Source: JAIBAJ01 sp965284645 | GTDB lineage: Bacteria; Bacteroidota; Bacteroidia; JAIBAJ01 | DNA length: 64,000 nucleotides | Direction: 5' to 3' | Assembly (NCBI GenBank): GCA_965284645.1 | Contig: OZ260106.1 | Location: 1,984,001-2,048,000 of the forward strand | Shown: positions 23,495 to 33,177 of the stretch, piece after piece | Numbering within the stretch: the first letter of the stretch is position 1 | Layout of the letters: every line of letters starts with the position of its first letter | Notes under the pieces: generated by a model | Databases searched by the model: none | What the model was told of the DNA's origin: nothing | What the model saw: the letters and a program-made list of their open reading frames with translations, nothing else | Program-made: the position numbers and the translations under genes

Positions 23495-26463
23495 ATGGAA
23501 TACAATCATAGACAAATAGAAGCAAAGTGGCAGAAAAAATGGGCTGAGGATAAAACCTTTAAAGCCGATAATAAATCCAGCAAACCCAAATACTATGTGC
23601 TGGATATGTTTCCATACCCAAGTGGGGCAGGATTGCATGTTGGACATCCCTTAGGCTACATTGCTTCGGATATTTTTTCCAGGTATAAACGCCACAAAGG
23701 CTTCAATGTTTTGCATCCAATGGGATACGATGCTTTTGGTTTGCCCGCTGAGCAATATGCAATTGAAACCGGACAACATCCTGCTTTAACCACTGAAAAG
23801 AACATTGCTCGGTATCGGGAACAGTTGGATAAAATTGGTTTCTCCTTTGATTGGGACCGCGAATTCCGTACTTCCGATCCAGCCTATTATCGGTGGACAC
23901 AATGGATTTTCGCTCAATTGTTTTCTTCATGGTACAACAAAGCCTCCAACAAAGCGGAACCGATTGCAGAGTTGATAGCTAAATTTGAAAAGACTGGGAA
24001 TGAACAGATACAAGCGGCCTGTGATGAAGAAACCCCACTTTTTTCTGCCTCCGATTGGCAAGGGTTTTCAGCACAAGAAAAATCTGATATTTTGATGAAA
24101 TACCGTTTGGCTTACCAAAGTTATACGGGAGTAAATTGGTGTGCTGCTTTGGGAACCGTATTGGCAAACGATGAAGTAAAAGATGGGGTTTCCGAAAGAG
24201 GGGGCATCCGGTGGAACGTAAAATGATGCGACAATGGTCTTTGCGGATTACAGCTTATGCCGATCGCTTGTTGCAGGGTTTGGATACCATTGATTGGCCT
24301 GAAAGTTTGAAAGAGATTCAGAGAAACTGGATCGGACGAAGTGAAGGCGCCTCCATACAATTTAGAGTGGTGCCGCATGATAAAGTAGCCCATTTGGTAA
24401 ATCCCTTTCCAAGTGTAGATGAATTAGGCGAGAACTTGTTCTATGAAGCAGGAGGAGAAATTATTGAGGTATTCACCACCCGCCCGGATACCATTTTCGG
24501 AGTAAGCTTTGTGACTTTGGCTCCTGAGCACGACTTGGTTGCCCGCATAACTACACCTGAACAAAAGGCCGAAGTAGATGCTTATGTAGCCTGGGCAAAG
24601 AACCGCAGCGAAAGAGAAAGGATGACCGAGGTAAAGAAAGTAAGTGGTGTATTTACCGGAGCCTATGTTTACCATCCGTTTACAGGAGCAAAAGTGCCCG
24701 TTTGGATTGGTGATTATGTATTAGCTGGGTATGGAACAGGCGCTGTTATGGCGGTTCCTTGTGGCGATCAACGGGATTGGAATTTTGCTACCCATTTTGA
24801 TATTCAGATTATTCCTTTAATCGAAGGACAAGATATTTCGCAAGGAGCCGATGAAAGTAAGGATAAGAAAATGATCAATTCTTACTTTTTGAATGGACTA
24901 ACCGGAAGGGAAGCCATACCAGTTGCCATCAAAGCCATTGAAGAGAAAAGAATAGGAAAAGGCAAAGTGAATTTCAAATTAAGGGATGCCGGGTACAGTC
25001 GTCAACGGTATTGGGGCGAACCATTTCCAATTGTATACAAAGATGGTATTCCTGAATTGTTGCCTTTTAATCAGTTCCCAACCTTGCCCGAAGTAAAATC
25101 TTATCAACCCACCGGAACTGGTGAAGGACCATTAGCTTCTGTAACGGATTGGGTAAATGTGGCCTCACCCGATGGCAGTACCACCTGGAAGCGTGAAACC
25201 GATACAATGCCCGGTTATGCTGGTAGCAGTTGGTACTATCTTCGTTACATGGATTCCTTGAATGCCAATGAATTCGTTTCCAAAGAGGCCAGCAGTTACT
25301 GGAAGGAAGTGGATTTATATATCGGTGGCTCTGAACATGCCACAGGACACTTGATGTATGTAAGGTTTTGGACTAAATTCCTTAAGGATTTGGGGTATAT
25401 TCAAGTGGAAGAACCGGCCAAGAAATTGATTAACCAAGGGATGATTCAAGGGCGGACAAGTTATGTGTACCAAGTCTTTTTCTTAAATATGAGCTTGGAT
25501 TTCAAGCATCCAATTTTTGTTTCAAAAGGAATATATGACCAATTTCAAAAAACTAAGGATGCTCAAGCCTTGGTTGATTTGTTGAATAAAGAGTTGGGCT
25601 TATCCATTGCTACAATAAATCAACCGGATGCATTGGTAGGAATAAATGCGCCTCGTGTGGATGTTCGCTTTGTGAAAAATGACGAATTGGATTTGGATGG
25701 TTTTAAATCTTGGCGGGAAGAATACAGTGATGCCAGATTTGTTTTGGAGAATGGAAAATATGTGTGTGGCTGGGAAGTAGAAAAAATGTCCAAATCAAAA
25801 TACAATGTAGTCAACCCCGACGATATTGTATTGGAATACGGAGCAGATACGCTTAGACTTTACGAGATGTTTTTGGGTCCTTTGGAACAAAGTAAACCTT
25901 GGAATACCAATGGAATTACAGGAGTTTCCGGATTTCTGAAAAAACTTTGGCGCTTGTATCTTCCGCTTTTGGAAGGCAAAGAAGAGCAAGCCGAACCAAG
26001 TAAAGCGGAATTGAAAACCTTGCATAAAACCATAAAAAAGGTGCAAGAGGATATTGATCGCTTTTCTTTCAATACCTCGGTAAGTAATTTTATGATTTGC
26101 GTTAACGAATTGAGCGAATTAAAATGCAGCAAACGTTCGATTCTTGAACCTTTATTGGTTTTGCTTTCTCCTTATGCGCCGCATATTACCGAGGAACTTT
26201 GGGAACAATTAGGTCATGCCGATACCATTGCTTTTGAACCTTTTCCTGTTTTTAATCCAAGCTACTTGGAAGATGACAGTTTCAGTTACCCTGTTTCTTT
26301 CAATGGCAAAACCAGGTTTAATTTAGAGCTTCCGGTGTCACTATCGCCAAGTGAAGTGGAACAGGCAGTTTTATCACATGCGGATGCACTAAAATGGTTG
26401 GAAGGGAAGTCGCCCAAAAAGGTGATTGTGGTGCCGAAGAAAATCGTCAATGTGGTGATTTAA
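23495..26463 (+). CDS. leuS: Leucyl-tRNA synthetase, interrupted by a single-base frameshift near 24200
   Basis: Class I synthetase charging tRNA-Leu, with an editing domain. The N-terminal part (23495-24226) has the HIGH-type GLHVGHPLGY after YVLDMFPYPSGAG and a normal catalytic core; the C-terminal part (24211-26463) has the CP1 editing domain (TTRPDTIFGVSFVTLAPEHDL), KMSKSKYNVVNPDDIV and an anticodon-binding domain. The two lie in different frames. Adding one G to the G5 run at 24200-24204 restores a continuous product through ERGG-HPVERKMMRQWSLRITAYADRLL, the expected family sequence, of about 990 residues. The gene is essential and otherwise undamaged, so a sequencing or assembly slip in the homopolymer is the likeliest cause; slippage-dependent expression is less likely. 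Confidence 0.95.
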
Positions 26464-26475
26464 TTCTCCTTTACC

Positions 26476-27912
26476 ATGCTGTTTTCCTCCCTCGTTTTTC
26501 TATATGTTTTTCTTCCTTTAACGCTATTCTTGGTGGTTTGGGTTGAAAACAAATGGAGAAACTATATCCTTTTGTTTCTGAGTTTGGTTTTCTATGCTTG
26601 GGGCGGGGTGAGTTATAGCTTGGTGATGATTGCCTCTATTATCCTCAACTATTTCATGGGAATGTGGGTAAGCAAGGTAAAGGATAAGGAAAATACAGCG
26701 AAACGGGTTTTAGGTCTTACAGTGGTGCTGAATCTGCTTGGTCTGGTTATTTTCAAGTATACAGGATTTATTGGCGAAAACCTCAACTTGTTGTTGGAGG
26801 AAGTGGGACTGGAGAAAATTCAAGTTCCGGATATTAAACTGCCAATAGGAATTTCCTTTTTCACCTTTCATGCCTTAAGCTACGTTGTTGATATCTACCG
26901 AGGAAAGGCTGAAGTACAAAAGAACTTTGGCAAATTGGCGCTTTACATCAGTTTGTTTCCCCAATTGGTTGCCGGACCAATCATTCGTTACCATGATGTG
27001 GCTGATCAGTTAACCAACCGGGTAATGAGTTCGGCCAAGTTTGCTTCGGGGGTAAGACGATTTGTGGTTGGTTTAGGAAAAAAGGTTTTGCTGTCCAATA
27101 TGTTCGCTTTTCCCGCGGATGAGATTTTTGCCCTCCGACCTTACGAAATGGATTTTGGTGTGGCTTGGTTCGGAGCCATTTGCTATTCCTTACATATTTA
27201 TTGCGATTTCTCCGGTTACAGTGATATGGCGATTGGCTTGGGTAGGATGTTCGGTTTTGAGTTTTTGGAGAATTTTAATTTTCCGTATGTGGCCAAATCA
27301 ATTCAGGATTTTTGGCGCAGATGGCATATTTCCTTAAGTAATTTCTTCCGAGATTATGTTTATATTCCCTTAGGCGGAAACAGAGGAACTGAATTTCAAA
27401 CCTACCGAAATTTGCTCTTGGTTTTCTTTCTAACAGGACTATGGCACGGGGCTAGTTGGACTTTTATTTTTTGGGGAATGTTTCATGGCTTGTTTTTGGT
27501 GGTAGAAAGGTTAGGGTTTTCCAAAATTTTGGAGAAAGTTCCTGTATTAGCTCATGCCTATACTTTATTGGTAGTGGTGATAGCTTGGGTGTTTTTTAGA
27601 GCTGAAAGTTTTAGCCAAGCCGGTGATTTCCTGCTAAACATGGTAGGAATGGGTAATTGGAATAAAAATTCGGACCTCATTGCCATGTTTATGCACCGAG
27701 GGTTTATTTTAGCCTTGTTCATTGCTGTATTAGGTAGTACCGGTATTTTGGAAAAAATGGCTAGGTATCTGCAATCCAATTCCGAAAAATCCTTAGCCTA
27801 CTCAGTCATTTATTCAGGAATGGCAGTAGTTTCAATTGTTTTGATAATCGGGTTTTCTACCCTGTTTTTAATCTCCGACACCTATAATCCTTTTATTTAC
27901 TTTAGGTTTTGA
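26476..27912 (+). CDS. MBOAT family O-acyltransferase (AlgI/PatA-like)
   Basis: A membrane protein of 478 residues with about ten to twelve hydrophobic segments. MBOAT proteins of the AlgI kind move acetyl groups across the membrane for acetylation of exported polysaccharide. Visible: FKYTGFIGENLN, LPIGISFFTFHALSYVVDIYRG, FPQLVAGPIIRYHD, YCDFSGYSDMAIGLGRMFGFEFLENFNFPY, FWRRWHISLSNFFRDYVYIPLGGNRG, and the catalytic-His motif LTGLWHGASWTFIFWGMFHG. It follows leuS by 12 bases and shares the four-base overlap TTGA with the AlgX/AlgJ-like gene, its expected partner. The polysaccharide substrate is unknown. Confidence 0.93.
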   Translation: MLFSSLVFLYVFLPLTLFLVVWVENKWRNYILLFLSLVFYAWGGVSYSLVMIASIILNYFMGMWVSKVKDKENTAKRVLGLTVVLNLLGLVIFKYTGFIGENLNLLLEEVGLEKIQVPDIKLPIGISFFTFHALSYVVDIYRGKAEVQKNFGKLALYISLFPQLVAGPIIRYHDVADQLTNRVMSSAKFASGVRRFVVGLGKKVLLSNMFAFPADEIFALRPYEMDFGVAWFGAICYSLHIYCDFSGYSDMAIGLGRMFGFEFLENFNFPYVAKSIQDFWRRWHISLSNFFRDYVYIPLGGNRGTEFQTYRNLLLVFFLTGLWHGASWTFIFWGMFHGLFLVVERLGFSKILEKVPVLAHAYTLLVVVIAWVFFRAESFSQAGDFLLNMVGMGNWNKNSDLIAMFMHRGFILALFIAVLGSTGILEKMARYLQSNSEKSLAYSVIYSGMAVVSIVLIIGFSTLFLISDTYNPFIYFRF

Positions 27913-29084
27913 AGAAACATAGCCAAGATAGAATCCAAGTTGTCGCATTCCTGCTCATGCTGGGTTTGCCTTTGTTAATCTATTCCGTTGGACTTAAAGA
28001 TCCTAAACCGAGCACAGAAAACAAGGCACTGGCCGATTTTCCCAAATTTACCATAAAAAAACTAGATCCTTTTCCGGAGGGGTTTGATAGGTGGTTTAAT
28101 GATCATTTTGTTTTTCGTAATTCCTTGGTTTCAGCATATAATCGGCTTTTTATCAATGAGTTCAAGTTTTCGCCTAAACCCAAATTAGTTGGACTAGGTA
28201 AAGAAAATTGGTTCTTTCTGATGAACAATGAAGTGAAAAATTTTACCGGTAAAATGCCCTTGCCTACTTATCTGGTTCAGCGAAGTGTGGAAGAGTTGAA
28301 CTGGCGATACGATACCTGCAAGTCTATGGGCGTTGATTTTATCTTGGTGGTATTGCCTTCCAAACCTACCGTTTATCCGGAGTATCTGCCTGATTATGTG
28401 AGAAAAGCCAAAGATTCAACCTTTACCGATAAATTCTTAGGGAGGGTGAAACCCCAATTCAAAGGGTCTATTATCGATTTAAGAGCTGCTTTGGTGAAGG
28501 CTAAAAAGACAAACATGGTTTTTTACAAAACAGATAATCATTGGAATAACCTCGGAACATATACCGCTTACCAAGCTTTGGTCGATTCCTTACATAGCTT
28601 TGGTTACCCTCTTTCTGCCCTACCTTTAACCGAATGCAGGGTGGGCGATTCCATTTATCCCTCCGGAAATATTACCCGCATGATCGATATGGAATTTGAA
28701 TTTACCGAAAAGGCTCGATTCATCTTCCCCAATAAAAAGCAACACCTGATTGAAAGAGGAAAAGCCAATTATCCTTGTCCAGAAGGTTTCCCCTATTGTT
28801 GGACTTACGAGGAAGCGCGCCAAGGCATGGATTCAAGCAAACCTAACCTCTTGGTTTTTAGGGAAAGCTTCACCAATGATTTGTTTATGGATTTATTGGG
28901 CACTTCCTTCAACCGCTCAACCTATATTTTCGATTCATGGAAACATCAGCTCGACCTAGAAATCGTTAAAAAAGAAAAACCAAACCTAGTACTTTGTATT
29001 GTCATGGAGGGTTTCTTAGATTGTTTCTCCAATTACCCTTCTAAACCTAGCTTGAATAAAGAGGGAGCTATCCCCCAAAAGTAA
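27909..29084 (+). CDS. AlgX/AlgJ-like SGNH-fold O-acetyltransferase
   Basis: A protein of 391 residues with an N-terminal membrane anchor (VVAFLLMLGLPLLIYSVG) and a periplasmic domain like AlgJ/AlgX/DltD, which transfers acetyl groups delivered by an MBOAT partner. The start is TTG 27909, overlapping the MBOAT stop (TTGA), so translation is coupled. Signature features: NENKALADFPKF-type N terminus (TENKALADFP), GFDRWFNDHFVFRNSL, LVVLPSKPTVYPEYL, the catalytic D-x-H in TDNHWNNLGTYTAYQALVD (Asp 209, His 211), and FRESFTNDLF with the candidate Ser. Its 3' end overlaps that of the convergent GtrA gene by 17 bases. Confidence 0.88.
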   Translation: MKKHSQDRIQVVAFLLMLGLPLLIYSVGLKDPKPSTENKALADFPKFTIKKLDPFPEGFDRWFNDHFVFRNSLVSAYNRLFINEFKFSPKPKLVGLGKENWFFLMNNEVKNFTGKMPLPTYLVQRSVEELNWRYDTCKSMGVDFILVVLPSKPTVYPEYLPDYVRKAKDSTFTDKFLGRVKPQFKGSIIDLRAALVKAKKTNMVFYKTDNHWNNLGTYTAYQALVDSLHSFGYPLSALPLTECRVGDSIYPSGNITRMIDMEFEFTEKARFIFPNKKQHLIERGKANYPCPEGFPYCWTYEEARQGMDSSKPNLLVFRESFTNDLFMDLLGTSFNRSTYIFDSWKHQLDLEIVKKEKPNLVLCIVMEGFLDCFSNYPSKPSLNKEGAIPQK

Positions 29085-29457
29085 AGAAGTTGTTCGCGCC
29101 AAAATTCCAGAACAACACAATTCCAACTGCACCGATTTTGGCAACGTAAAAATTAAGCCTAACCTTGTCTGTAAACAAAAAAACAAAGAGATTATTTAAT
29201 CCCAATCCTACCACCGCCACCATCGCAAATTTAAAAAATTGGATGAAGATTTCAGGGTCTTCGTTCCTAAAGGTGAAATAGCGGTTTAGAAAAAAATTGG
29301 TGGAAGAAGCCAGGATAAACCCGAGTGAATTGGAAAGGTATTTATTCACTTTGAACTTTTCTTTTGAAATCCAAGTTGTTCCAAAATCAATGGCAAAGCC
29401 AATAAAGCCAATGATGCAGAATCGTAAGAATTTTTCTATCAAAGCTTGTTCAGGCAT
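29068..29457 (-). CDS. GtrA-like family membrane protein
   Basis: A protein of 129 residues with four hydrophobic helices, starting MPEQALIEKFLRFCIIGFIGFAIDFGTTWI. The second half has NSLGFILASSTNFFLNRYFTFRN, the GtrA signature (N-F-x-x-N-R-x-W/F-T-F), and ends in a short FTFGG tail. GtrA proteins are proposed to flip lipid-linked sugars such as undecaprenyl-phosphate glucose. Its reading frame overlaps the end of the AlgX-like gene by 17 bases on the opposite strand. The conjunction of polysaccharide acetylation and sugar-lipid flipping suggests a surface glycan theme, though they are not co-transcribed. Confidence 0.85.
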   Translation of the reverse strand: MPEQALIEKFLRFCIIGFIGFAIDFGTTWISKEKFKVNKYLSNSLGFILASSTNFFLNRYFTFRNEDPEIFIQFFKFAMVAVVGLGLNNLFVFLFTDKVRLNFYVAKIGAVGIVLFWNFGANNFFTFGG

Positions 29458-29511
29458 TGCACAAAGGTAAAAAGCAAGTAGAGAAGTAGGTAAAATAGAG
29501 CAATTATTTTT

Positions 29512-29575
29512 AACTCAACTTAATCATTAGGAGGATTTCAAAAATCCAACTACTTGATTTAGGTTGGTTTAACCC
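29512..29575 (-). repeat. AACCCA-family element, B-end fragment
   Basis: AACTCAACTTAATCATTAGG through CTACTTGATTTAGG to GGTTTAACCC matches only the B-type half of the family. The A half is missing. Confidence 0.6.
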
Positions 29576-29643
29576 TTTAACTGCAATAGAAAACCTTGGT
29601 AGTCATGGAATGGAATCATACCTTGCTTTTGAAAAGAAGGATT

Positions 29644-29810
29644 AGGCGGGCCCCCAACCGCCAACAAACATTCTACCATTATTTAACCATTTACCATGGG
29701 CGGTTGGGTCAGGCTATCGCTAATACTCCTCAGCCAACTACCCCCAAAAGGGTTCGGGGGTAGCTGGCTTGCGGGGTATCACGCTCTATCCTTGCCCGAC
29801 ATATTTGCCC
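29644..29810 (+). repeat. R-element 3
   Basis: Outer stem CCCAACCGCC (29653-29662) with GGCGGTTGGG (29699-29708); distal stem ATACTCC with GGGGTAT (TACTCC 29724-29729, GGGGTA 29773-29778); apical hairpin AGCCAACTACCCCC ... GGGGGTAGCTGGCT; ending CTATCCTTGCCCGA. It lies between the divergent GtrA and M43 protease genes. Confidence 0.88.
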
Positions 29811-30201
29811 CGCATTGTACTGAAACTTGGCCTTTGCTTTTCATTCCCCCCTTGTCAAACGTAAAGGCAAAGAACCCAAATTCCACAATTACTAGGTTGA
29901 ACCCAGGCTGGGTTTGCAATTTCTTAATGCTTGTGCTGGACTAAAGTGAAGTGCCAGAAATGGAACCGAAAGTGTGTTGTATATTCATGTTACCCTTGTT
30001 TAAAATCATATCCAAAGGTCAATTTTCATAGGGTGTTGGGAATTAAGCGTTGGTTGGTATTTTGGTATCCGTACTGGCACGGATAGAAGATAGAAGTGAT
30101 ATTTTTGGAAAAAAGTTGTTTAATTAGATTGTTTCCTTGGTTAAATTTGCTTGTTGAAAAATCTAAGCGGGAGGACTTGTATTTTGGATGCTTCGGTACC
30201 T
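29811..30201. other. Gene-free stretch
   Basis: No gene, hairpin or repeat recognised between R-element 3 and the promoter box of the M43 protease gene. An open frame from 30096 reads into the protease gene, but its first 54 codons look non-coding. A stretch near 29930 reads AACTAAAGTGAAGTGCC and carries no recognised family. Confidence 0.4.
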
Positions 30202-30209
30202 TATATTTG
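30202..30209 (+). promoter_or_regulatory. Candidate -7 box of the M43 protease gene (TATATTTG)
   Basis: TATATTTG fits TAnnTTTG, 48 bases before ATG 30258. A TTG 21 bases upstream could serve as the -33 element. Confidence 0.45.
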
Positions 30210-30257
30210 CCGCCTCATTTTGGATTTGGAACCAAAATAAACTTAAAGAATTTCTGT

Positions 30258-32357
30258 ATGAAAAAACTTCTTCTCCCTATTCTAGCTGCAACTGCTCCTT
30301 GGTTTGCCATGGCTCAAAATGCTAACTTTTGCGGCACCTCGGAAATCAACAGGAAAGCTCAACTTGAGCATCCTGAAACGGAAAAGTCCCGATTGGAATT
30401 GGAACAATTCACAAAAGACTATACCAGTCATAAGAATGCTGCCGAGTGGGATTCAGTTACTCCGCGCATTATTCCGATTGTTTTTCATATCATCCATAAT
30501 TATTCTTTAGACAATGGGGATGAAAATATCTCGGATGCTCAAGTAATTGATCAGGTTAAAATCTTGAATGAGGATTTTATGAAATTGAATTCAGATACAA
30601 CATCTGTCATTCCTATTTTCCAACCAATCATTGGTAAAGCGAATATTCAGTTCCGCTTGGCTACCAAAGATGCTTTGGGAAATTGCACCAATGGTATTGA
30701 ACATATCTATTCTTACCAAACCAATGTGGGTAATGATGCTTCCAAATTGAATCCTTGGCCACGCGACCGCTATTTAAATGTTTGGGTAGTGCGTTCTATG
30801 AGAGACGGTGTTGCCGGTTATGCCTACTATCCTTCCACAACCAATACAACGGGTGTTTTTTCATCAAAAGATGGCGTAATTATCCTTTCTGATTATATCG
30901 GAAGTATTGGTACAGGTGGTCCCGGTCGTGACCGTGCCCTAACCCATGAAATTGGTCACTGGCTTAATTTAAGTCACCCTTGGGGCGATAACAACAACCC
31001 AGGTGAAGTTTGTGGCGACGACAATGTGGATGATACCCCAGAAACTAAAGGTTGGAATTTCTGCCCTTCAGCTGCGAATGCTGCTGTATGCAATGATACC
31101 ATTGTTGAGAATTACCAAAACTTTATGGATTATTCTTATTGCTCTTTTATGTTTTCTAAAGGACAATGCGACCGCATGAATGCAGCTTTAAGTTCTTCTG
31201 TTTCAGGTCGCAGCAACCTTTGGTCTGATAGCAATCGCGAAGCAACCGGAACAGCCGATCCATATGTATTCCCTCCAGCTTGTGCTCCTTTGTCTGACTT
31301 CTACTCCGAAAGGTACTTTGCCTGTGTAGGTGAAGCCATTAAATTCCATGATGTTTCACAAAGAGCGGCAGTTGATTCAAGAGAATGGAGTGTGCCAGGT
31401 GCTACTCCTTCTACTTCAACCGAAGCAAATCCATTGTTCACTTTCAACGAACCTGGTCTTTACACTGCAACCTTGACTGTTACAAACGAGAATGGTTCTT
31501 CTACCAAAACTTGGGAACAAATTGTTGAAGTAAGAGGTGGTTGGTCAGAGTTTAGTGCACCCTTCACCGAAAGCTTTACCGATTTCAATACCATCCTTAC
31601 CCATTGGTCAATGCCTGATAAATACAGCAACCAACACAAATGGAACTTTAGCTACCTAGGTGGTTATGGCGAACCAAAAGGCGCTGTATATTTCAATAAC
31701 TGGGAAAGCAACCAAGGCGATAACGATGATTTGATTACACCAGCTTTCGACCTTTCTTACACGAGCTCCATTAAACTGAAATTCAAATATTCTTTTGGTA
31801 ACTTGGCTTCAAATTTTGGAGAAGCATTGAAAATCTATGCTACTTCTACTTGCGGAAAAACTTGGACCCAAATTAAATCCTATGATGGTGCAGATCTAGC
31901 CAATGCCGGAGCTTATAGCACCGCTTATTATGCAAACGATGATCGCTTCTGGACAGAAGAATCAGTTACTGTTAGTGCTACCTTTAAAAAACCAAATGTT
32001 CGCTTTAAATTCGTATTCACTAGCGCTGGCGATGGAAACAACCTTTGGTTGGATGATATTAATGTAGATGGAACGGTTGGTATCGATGAGAAATCTTCTT
32101 CCATTTCTTTCATGAATGTGTATCCAAACCCATCTGAAGGTTCCATTTCTGTTCGCTTCGAACAAGTTTTGAATAACAAAGCCAAACTTAGCGTAGTAGA
32201 TATGCTTGGTAATGTGGTTAGCACACAAGACCTTGGTACCTTAAACGCTGGACAGCATGATATCAAAGTAGAAGGCAATTTTGCAAACGGACTTTATGTA
32301 GTGGTACTTGAATCAGGTGAAAGCCGCATGCAAAGCCGCTTTGTAGTAAGCAAATAA
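30258..32357 (+). CDS. Secreted M43 (pappalysin/cytophagalysin-type) metalloprotease with T9SS sorting domain
   Basis: A protein of 699 residues from ATG 30258 (the frame opens at 30096, but the signal peptide MKKLLLPILAATAPWFAMAQ marks the true start). The zinc motif is HEIGHWLNLSH (His 230), the extended HExxHxxGxxH-like site of metzincins, and the Met-turn is NFMDYSYCSFMFS. The prodomain has PRIIPIVFHIIHNY and SDAQVIDQVKILNEDFMKLN, typical of M43. A PKD domain follows (ACVGEAIKFHDVS ... PLFTFNEPGLYTATLTV), then a MAM-like jelly roll (DNDDLITPAFDLSYTSS), then a type A T9SS domain (VYPNPSEGSISVRFEQ ... SRFVVSK). A terminator follows at 32382. Expected location: cell surface or medium. Confidence 0.93.
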   Translation: MKKLLLPILAATAPWFAMAQNANFCGTSEINRKAQLEHPETEKSRLELEQFTKDYTSHKNAAEWDSVTPRIIPIVFHIIHNYSLDNGDENISDAQVIDQVKILNEDFMKLNSDTTSVIPIFQPIIGKANIQFRLATKDALGNCTNGIEHIYSYQTNVGNDASKLNPWPRDRYLNVWVVRSMRDGVAGYAYYPSTTNTTGVFSSKDGVIILSDYIGSIGTGGPGRDRALTHEIGHWLNLSHPWGDNNNPGEVCGDDNVDDTPETKGWNFCPSAANAAVCNDTIVENYQNFMDYSYCSFMFSKGQCDRMNAALSSSVSGRSNLWSDSNREATGTADPYVFPPACAPLSDFYSERYFACVGEAIKFHDVSQRAAVDSREWSVPGATPSTSTEANPLFTFNEPGLYTATLTVTNENGSSTKTWEQIVEVRGGWSEFSAPFTESFTDFNTILTHWSMPDKYSNQHKWNFSYLGGYGEPKGAVYFNNWESNQGDNDDLITPAFDLSYTSSIKLKFKYSFGNLASNFGEALKIYATSTCGKTWTQIKSYDGADLANAGAYSTAYYANDDRFWTEESVTVSATFKKPNVRFKFVFTSAGDGNNLWLDDINVDGTVGIDEKSSSISFMNVYPNPSEGSISVRFEQVLNNKAKLSVVDMLGNVVSTQDLGTLNAGQHDIKVEGNFANGLYVVVLESGESRMQSRFVVSK

Positions 32358-32381
32358 GTAATTCTGTGTTTTTTTTTGAAA

Positions 32382-32413
32382 GAGGTTACCCAAACAGGTA
32401 GCCTCTTTTTTTT
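32382..32413 (+). terminator. Rho-independent terminator after the M43 protease gene
   Basis: GAGGTTACC and GGTAGCCTC pair over nine positions with one G-T wobble, loop CAAACA, followed by T8. Confidence 0.9.
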
Positions 32414-32460
32414 CACTTGTTGAATTCTCGAGGAAGCCAAAAAATACCGAATGGACATTA

Positions 32461-32638
32461 AACCCAGATTACGCATTAGAAATCGTAATGAAGCTTTCAA
32501 ATGCAATAAAGACGAGGGTTTCAGGTTAATTTTTGGGTGAAGGAATAGTAAACTATTTTGAAGTCAAAAATTGTTCTGAAATCCTTGTATTTGAAGCAGT
32601 TGGAAGCTGTAATAGATTTCTAATGCTGAATTTGGGTT
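32461..32638. repeat. AACCCA-family element with two A-type ends
   Basis: AACCCAGATTACGCATTAG at the left and, inverted, TTTCTAATGCTGAATTTGGGTT at the right; the B-type half is absent. About 178 bp, a symmetric derivative of the family. Confidence 0.7.
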
Positions 32639-32782
32639 AAATATAGTCCAGTTATCATGTTGCTTTGAGAAGGGAAATTGGACTACTATTCTTTATCCTC
32701 AGTATAAAATATCATTGGTATAATTTGCCAACACCGGAGTGAAAAACCAAGGCCAAGGCTCAGTAGAATGCTATGCAGGGGA

Positions 32783-32938
32783 CTCGGGCAAGGATAGAGC
32801 GTGATACCCCGCAAGCCTTCGCTACCCGAATATTTTCGGGTAGCGAAGGCTGAGGAGTATTAGCGATAGCCTGACCCAACCGCCCTTGCCACTGGTTAAT
32901 AAAAGGTAGAATGGTTTAGGCGGTTGGGGGCCCGCCAA
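32783..32938 (-). repeat. R-element 4
   Basis: On the reverse strand: outer stem CCCAACCGCC/GGCGGTTGGG, distal stem ATACTCC/GGGGTAT, apical hairpin AGCCTTCGCTACCCG ... CGGGTAGCGAAGGCT, ending CTATCCTTGCCCGA. It is close to R3 and R8 outside the hairpin and shares with R8 a short 3' extension ending GCATAGCATT. Nothing else was recognised in 32639-33177. Confidence 0.88.
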
Positions 32939-33177
32939 ATACTAAAATAAAAAAATGAATTTATAAGCCAAGTAATTGTGGTAAAGTATTGAAAGGTAAA
33001 GGTTTATTAAGCGAAAACTAGGTTTCATCTAAGGCGAATTTGGTTCTAACACTTTTCAATGTTTCCGGAAGGTATGACCAACCTGATGCTTAGGTTAAAA
33101 TTTGGGTTAATAACCCTGTTTACAACATACAAAAAGCTAAAGTTAGGCCTTGCATTATTTTCGCCAACTTGCCCTAT

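Noticed and set aside
24211..26463. Second leuS frame as a separate gene starting at ATG 24211
   Set aside because: The frame is the continuation of the upstream leuS in another phase; the join occurs exactly where the family sequence continues, so it is one gene with a shift.
29696..29944. Open frame of 82 codons over R-element 3
   Set aside because: It overlaps the outer and distal stems; composition follows the repeat, and there is no protein similarity to R4 or R8 frames beyond the repeat.
33052..33177. Possible riboswitch or leader between R4 and rnr
   Set aside because: No consensus aptamer was recognised and the region has only weak AACCCA-like remnants (TTTGGGTTAA).
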